Below, piece by piece: positions 60,648 to 64,000 of a stretch of 64,000 bases of DNA. This DNA is from Nitrincola alkalisediminis (lineage in GTDB: Bacteria > Pseudomonadota > Gammaproteobacteria > Pseudomonadales > Balneatricaceae). Under the pieces are notes generated by a model that saw only the letters and a program-made list of their open reading frames with translations, was not told the DNA's origin and ran no database searches. The DNA lies in the NCBI RefSeq assembly GCF_009821115.1, contig NZ_VYTY01000007.1:124001-188000 (forward strand), written 5' to 3'. Position numbers and translations under genes: made by a program. Each line of letters starts with the position of its first letter. Within the stretch, counting starts at the first letter, position 1.

Positions 60648-61283
60648 TCAGCGACGGGTCAGTGAATAGACTTTCTCGGTCACGTATCGCTCTTTTACCC
60701 ATGCGCGATCAAAGGCGCCTTTCAGCTGAATATCAAAGTGCTCGGCAAAGAGTTGATGAACTTCGGCCTCATTGACGGAAAAGGGTGGGCCTTTTAACAC
60801 TCCGTCCTTGTACTCCATTGCGATTAACATAATATGCGCGCCGGGTTTGAGGAGTTGGCTCATGTGGTTTGCATACTTCACTCGCATCTCTGGAGGGAAA
60901 GCAATGAGGGCCGCACGGTCGTACACGGCATTAATTCCGTCAAGATCTTCTGCTTGTAGATGAAAAAAATCACCCGCTAAAAGTCTTAAGCGATCCGCTT
61001 TAAACTCCACAAAGCGCTCTGTGCGTTCTTTGGCAGGCACAATGTCATTTTCAAAAAAGAATGCATCTAAGGCAACCTCGAATAACTCGATTCCTAATAC
61101 ATCGTGTCCTTGCTCGCGCAACCATAGCATGTCTAAGCTTTTGCCACACAAGGGCACAAACACTGGCGCATTGTCCGATAGGCCGAGTTCATTCCAGTGT
61201 TGGCTTAAATAGGTGTTAATTTCGGTTTGATGAAAGCCTATCTGGTTTAGCTCCCAGCGGTCTTTCCAAAACTGATGCTCCAA
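60648..61283 (-). CDS. tpm: Thiopurine S-methyltransferase
   Basis: 211-residue SAM-dependent methyltransferase of the TPMT family, which in bacteria also methylates selenium and tellurium compounds. Opening FWKDRWELNQIGFHQTEIN, SAM loop FVPLCGKSLDMLWL, and YDRAALIAFPPEMR are family signatures. Full length. Confidence 0.93.
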   Translation of the reverse strand: MEHQFWKDRWELNQIGFHQTEINTYLSQHWNELGLSDNAPVFVPLCGKSLDMLWLREQGHDVLGIELFEVALDAFFFENDIVPAKERTERFVEFKADRLRLLAGDFFHLQAEDLDGINAVYDRAALIAFPPEMRVKYANHMSQLLKPGAHIMLIAMEYKDGVLKGPPFSVNEAEVHQLFAEHFDIQLKGAFDRAWVKERYVTEKVYSLTRR

Positions 61284-61349
61284 GTCTAGACTCCTTTTTA
61301 TTATCGATTGTTAATATAGCAGCTATCATAGCCTAGTTTTGGATGAGAT

Positions 61350-62252
61350 TCAGGTCTTTAGCTTTTTCCATAAGGCATTCACGATGGGTTTGTTCACTAA
61401 GGTGCAGCGATAAAGGCGTACCTCCAGCGGTGTTTGCCATTCTTCACCTTCGCACGCAACCAAACGTCCCTCCGCCAGTTCACGTTCTATGCAGAGCTTT
61501 GGCATCCAGGCAATGCCATGCCCTTGCAAGGCCATGCCTTTCAAGCCTTCGGCCATCGCTGTTTCGTACACTGTTTTTAAGCGTAAACGAATCGGGTGAT
61601 GTTTGAGCAGCAGTCGCACTGTTCTGCCTAAAAATGCACCTGATGTATAGGACAGAAAAGGAATCGGTTCATCAGAAGGGCTGTTTAGGCTATACATTGG
61701 CTGTCCGTCGAGATCGGGTTTGCACACGGGGATCATGGACGTATCGAGTAGATGTATCGATGGAAAGATGACGGGGTCTAATTGCAAGGTTGCATAGGAA
61801 TCATAGTAGACCTGCATCATATCGCATTGACCATCCCGCAGGGCATGCACTGCATCTTCAACGTTCATTGCGACTAAGCGAATAGAAATTTCATCCGTCA
61901 GCTTGCCTAGTGAGTTCAACCAGTCGGGGAAAAACGTGAAGGCAAGTGAGTGGGCCGCTGCAACCTCTAGGATATCCTGCTGATGTGGGGAAAGGCCTCG
62001 AAGTCGGGTGATAGTTTCGTGCAATTGACTGACGATGCTGCGCGCGCTGATTAAAAATAACTGCCCCTCAGCCGTCAAATTAATCGGGGTTCGGGTGCGA
62101 TCCACCAGTTGCACACCCACAGCCTCTTCTAATGATTTGATTCGACGACTAAACGCCGGTTGCGTTACATGGCGCTTTTCCGCGGCTTTAGAAAAGCTTT
62201 GTGTCGACGCCAAGGCTAAAAAATCTTCAAGCCAGCGTGTTTCAAAATCCAT
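61350..62252 (-). CDS. LysR-family regulator divergent from aspA
   Basis: 300-residue LysR regulator with the winged helix at the N-terminus (LEDFLALASTQSFSKAAEKR, then TQPAFSRRIKSLE). The effector domain follows. It faces aspA across 135 bases that contain a symmetrical site, so it probably controls aspA and itself. Confidence 0.88.
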   Translation of the reverse strand: MDFETRWLEDFLALASTQSFSKAAEKRHVTQPAFSRRIKSLEEAVGVQLVDRTRTPINLTAEGQLFLISARSIVSQLHETITRLRGLSPHQQDILEVAAAHSLAFTFFPDWLNSLGKLTDEISIRLVAMNVEDAVHALRDGQCDMMQVYYDSYATLQLDPVIFPSIHLLDTSMIPVCKPDLDGQPMYSLNSPSDEPIPFLSYTSGAFLGRTVRLLLKHHPIRLRLKTVYETAMAEGLKGMALQGHGIAWMPKLCIERELAEGRLVACEGEEWQTPLEVRLYRCTLVNKPIVNALWKKLKT

Positions 62253-62266
62253 AGCTTAGGCTCCAC

Positions 62267-62287
62267 ATTATGCATTTATTGCATAAT
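62267..62287. promoter_or_regulatory. Candidate LysR operator
   Basis: ATTATGCA-TTTAT-TGCATAAT, a perfect 8-bp inverted repeat with 5-base spacer, 15 bases from the regulator's start codon in the divergent lysR/aspA region. Confidence 0.5.
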
Positions 62288-62387
62288 ATATCTGATAATA
62301 GCATTGGATTGTAGTGCTGTAATTGTACGAAAATGCGCATGCAGTCAGTTGTCGCACTGATTTATACCATCCATATTGAGAGCCATC

Positions 62388-63830
62388 ATGATTATAGATA
62401 TTCCGCGTCAGGACGAAATTCTTCAAAAACCACACCGTATTGAAAAAGATTTGTTGGGCTATTTGGCAGTTCCAGAAGAAGCGTACTATGGGGTTCAGAC
62501 GCAACGCGCATTAGAGAATTTTGTGCTTACGGGTGTTCCTTTAGCGCATTTTCCAAAGTTGATTGTAGGCTTGGCAATGGTTAAAAAAGCCGCTGCGTCC
62601 GCTAACTTTGACACAGGCCATTTGGAAGCTAAACATTTAGAGGCTATCCATTATGCGTGCGACTGCCTGATCAATGGTCAATATCATGACCAGTTTGTTG
62701 TTGATATGATTCAGGGTGGTGCGGGCACATCAACCAATATGAATGCGAACGAAGTTATTGCCAATATTGGTCTGGAATACCTTGGCTATGCAAAAGGTGC
62801 ATATGAGCATTTGCACCCGAACAATCATGTCAATATGTCTCAATCAACCAATGATGCTTACCCAACGGCTATCCGCGTTGGCTTGCAGTTATCGCACGCC
62901 GAGTTGGTCGACAGTTTGGCTCTGTTGCAAGGCGCCTTTGCGAGCAAGCGTGACGAGTTTCATGACGTTATTAAAATGGGGCGTACTCAGTTGCAAGACG
63001 CAGTGCCCATGACATTGGGGCAAGAGTTTGGTGCGTATGCTACCACCTTGGGGGAAGATATTGAACGCATCGCTGGCATGTATGATTTGCTGCGTGAAGT
63101 AAACCTGGGAGGAACGGCGATTGGTACGGGCATCAACGCTGATCCTCAATACGCCAACTTAGCCGTCGCGCACTTGTCCAATGTGTGTGGACACCCTATG
63201 CGCTTGGCTGCAGATTTAATTGAAGCGACATCTGACATGGGTGCATTTGTTTTGTTCTCTGGGATGACGAAGCGCTTGGCGATCAAGCTTTCAAAAATCT
63301 GCAACGACCTTCGTTTGTTGTCCAGTGGACCAAGAACGGGCTTTAACGAAATCAACCTGCCAGCACAACAGCCAGGCTCGTCGATCATGCCAGGCAAGGT
63401 AAACCCTGTAATACCTGAAGCTGTTAACCAAGTTGCGTATCAGGTTGTGGGCAATGATATGGCCATCACCATGGCGGCTGAAAACGGCCAATTGCAGTTG
63501 AACGTAATGGAGCCATTGATCGCCTATAAGATTTTAGAGTCTATGCGCTTGCTGCGACGTGCGATGGATATGCTTCGTGAACGTTGTGTTGTTGGCATTA
63601 CCGCGAATCGTGAGCGTTGCCTTGAGCTGGTTAACCAGTCCATTGGCTTGATTACCGCACTAAACCCTTACATCGGTTATGACAACGCCACGCGCATTGC
63701 ACGTACAGCGCTTGAAACTGGCAAGGGTGTTCTGGAGCTGGTAAGAGAGGAAGGCTTGATTGACGATGCGCTTTTACAAGAGATTCTTAAGCCTGAGAAT
63801 ATGGTTAATCCAAGACCTATAGTGATCTGA
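62388..63830 (+). CDS. aspA: Aspartate ammonia-lyase
   Basis: 480-residue fumarase/aspartase superfamily enzyme converting aspartate to fumarate and ammonia. RIEKDLLGYLAVPEEAYYGV at the start and the substrate signature GSSIMPGKVNP near residue 325 are clear. AspA is favoured over FumC by the N-terminal segment and length. The ATG at 62388 is preferred to a TTG four codons upstream. It probably answers to the divergent LysR protein. Confidence 0.93.
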   Translation: MIIDIPRQDEILQKPHRIEKDLLGYLAVPEEAYYGVQTQRALENFVLTGVPLAHFPKLIVGLAMVKKAAASANFDTGHLEAKHLEAIHYACDCLINGQYHDQFVVDMIQGGAGTSTNMNANEVIANIGLEYLGYAKGAYEHLHPNNHVNMSQSTNDAYPTAIRVGLQLSHAELVDSLALLQGAFASKRDEFHDVIKMGRTQLQDAVPMTLGQEFGAYATTLGEDIERIAGMYDLLREVNLGGTAIGTGINADPQYANLAVAHLSNVCGHPMRLAADLIEATSDMGAFVLFSGMTKRLAIKLSKICNDLRLLSSGPRTGFNEINLPAQQPGSSIMPGKVNPVIPEAVNQVAYQVVGNDMAITMAAENGQLQLNVMEPLIAYKILESMRLLRRAMDMLRERCVVGITANRERCLELVNQSIGLITALNPYIGYDNATRIARTALETGKGVLELVREEGLIDDALLQEILKPENMVNPRPIVI

Positions 63831-63878
63831 ATTCACGTGTAATGCTTTTGGTTGAAACTGCAGCCTTCAACGAAAAGT

Positions 63879-63910
63879 CCCCTATTAGCCGAGCATCAGG
63901 CTAATAGGGG
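63879..63910. terminator. Hairpin between aspA and receptor gene
   Basis: 12-bp perfect stem (CCCCTATTAGCC with GGCTAATAGGGG, 8-base loop), preceded by an A run that reads as a T run for the minus-strand gene. Confidence 0.8.
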
Positions 63911-63917
63911 GAGTGCA

Positions 63918-64000
63918 TCAGTGTTTTTGTTTAAACCGATTCACCAGTTCATGAAGTTGTTCGGCTACTTTCCTTGAGTGTTTGATGCTATCAGCACTAC
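63918..64000 (-). CDS. C-terminal end of a probable methyl-accepting chemotaxis protein
   Basis: Only the last 27 codons are in the window, ending VAEQLHELVNRFKQKH. This resembles the C-terminal coiled-coil end of chemotaxis receptors (LxxLVxxF). The window edge cuts the rest, so the call is tentative. Confidence 0.5.
   Translation of the reverse strand, partial: SADSIKHSRKVAEQLHELVNRFKQKH

Overview
The window is a 64 kb stretch of a gammaproteobacterial chromosome. The two flanks are ordinary housekeeping DNA. Their gene orders are those of Pseudomonadales/Oceanospirillales: fabF-pabC-mltG-tmk-holB-pilZ-tatD, uvrC-pgsA-tRNA(Gly-Cys-Leu), and infA-bpt-aat-trxB-ftsK-lolA-rarA-serS. A tusDCBE operon, CheW, two phasins (polyhydroxyalkanoate granule proteins) and a UbiF-type hydroxylase fit a free-living aerobic, probably marine, bacterium. 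I cannot name the genus from sequence alone.

Layout. 1-5.8 kb: fatty acid, folate and cell-wall genes plus a DNA polymerase III clamp-loader gene, on the + strand. 5.9-8.7 kb: cheW, the tus sulfur-relay operon and yccA on the - strand. 8.8-15.1 kb: a pseudouridine synthase, mtnN, a TlpA-like thioredoxin, a hydroxyacid dehydrogenase, uvrC and pgsA. 15.3-15.6 kb: tRNA-Gly, tRNA-Cys and tRNA-Leu with their own promoter. 15.6-38 kb: an accessory island starting directly behind tRNA-Leu. 38-45 kb: mixed genes (an RsgA-type GTPase, a diguanylate cyclase, a cupin, an NhaR-like regulator, a thiolase, an MFS transporter), some of which may also be accessory. 45-60 kb: core genes. 60-64 kb: an EamA exporter, tpm, a LysR regulator divergent from aspA, and the tail of a chemotaxis receptor.

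The island is the point of interest. It opens with a two-domain AAA+ ATPase and a WYL regulator. Its right half is a complete Ssp-type DNA phosphorothioation module: sspB (DUF4007 nickase), sspC (large ATPase) and sspD (PAPS-reductase-like) as an overlapping + strand operon, meeting sspA (cysteine desulfurase) and a phosphorothioation-linked methyltransferase-like gene on the - strand. The usual sensor-effector SspE is not in the window. Between the WYL gene and sspB lie eight tightly packed + strand genes. The first four encode a phospholipase-D/helicase fusion, a 54-residue protein, a DndD-like SMC ATPase with a CxCxxC hook, and a small protein resembling the Dnd-associated 4 family. The next four encode a GHKL (Hsp90/MutL-type) ATPase, a protein with a PC4-like single-strand-DNA-binding domain, a second DEAH helicase, and a stand-alone phospholipase-D nuclease. 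I read these as the restriction arm of a phosphorothioate-based anti-phage system. The first cassette may correspond to the described SspFGH type. I do not recognise the GHKL/PC4/helicase/PLD cassette as part of any described system.

No integrase, transposase, CRISPR array or rRNA gene was seen. Family assignments are from memory of conserved motifs and gene order, with no database search.
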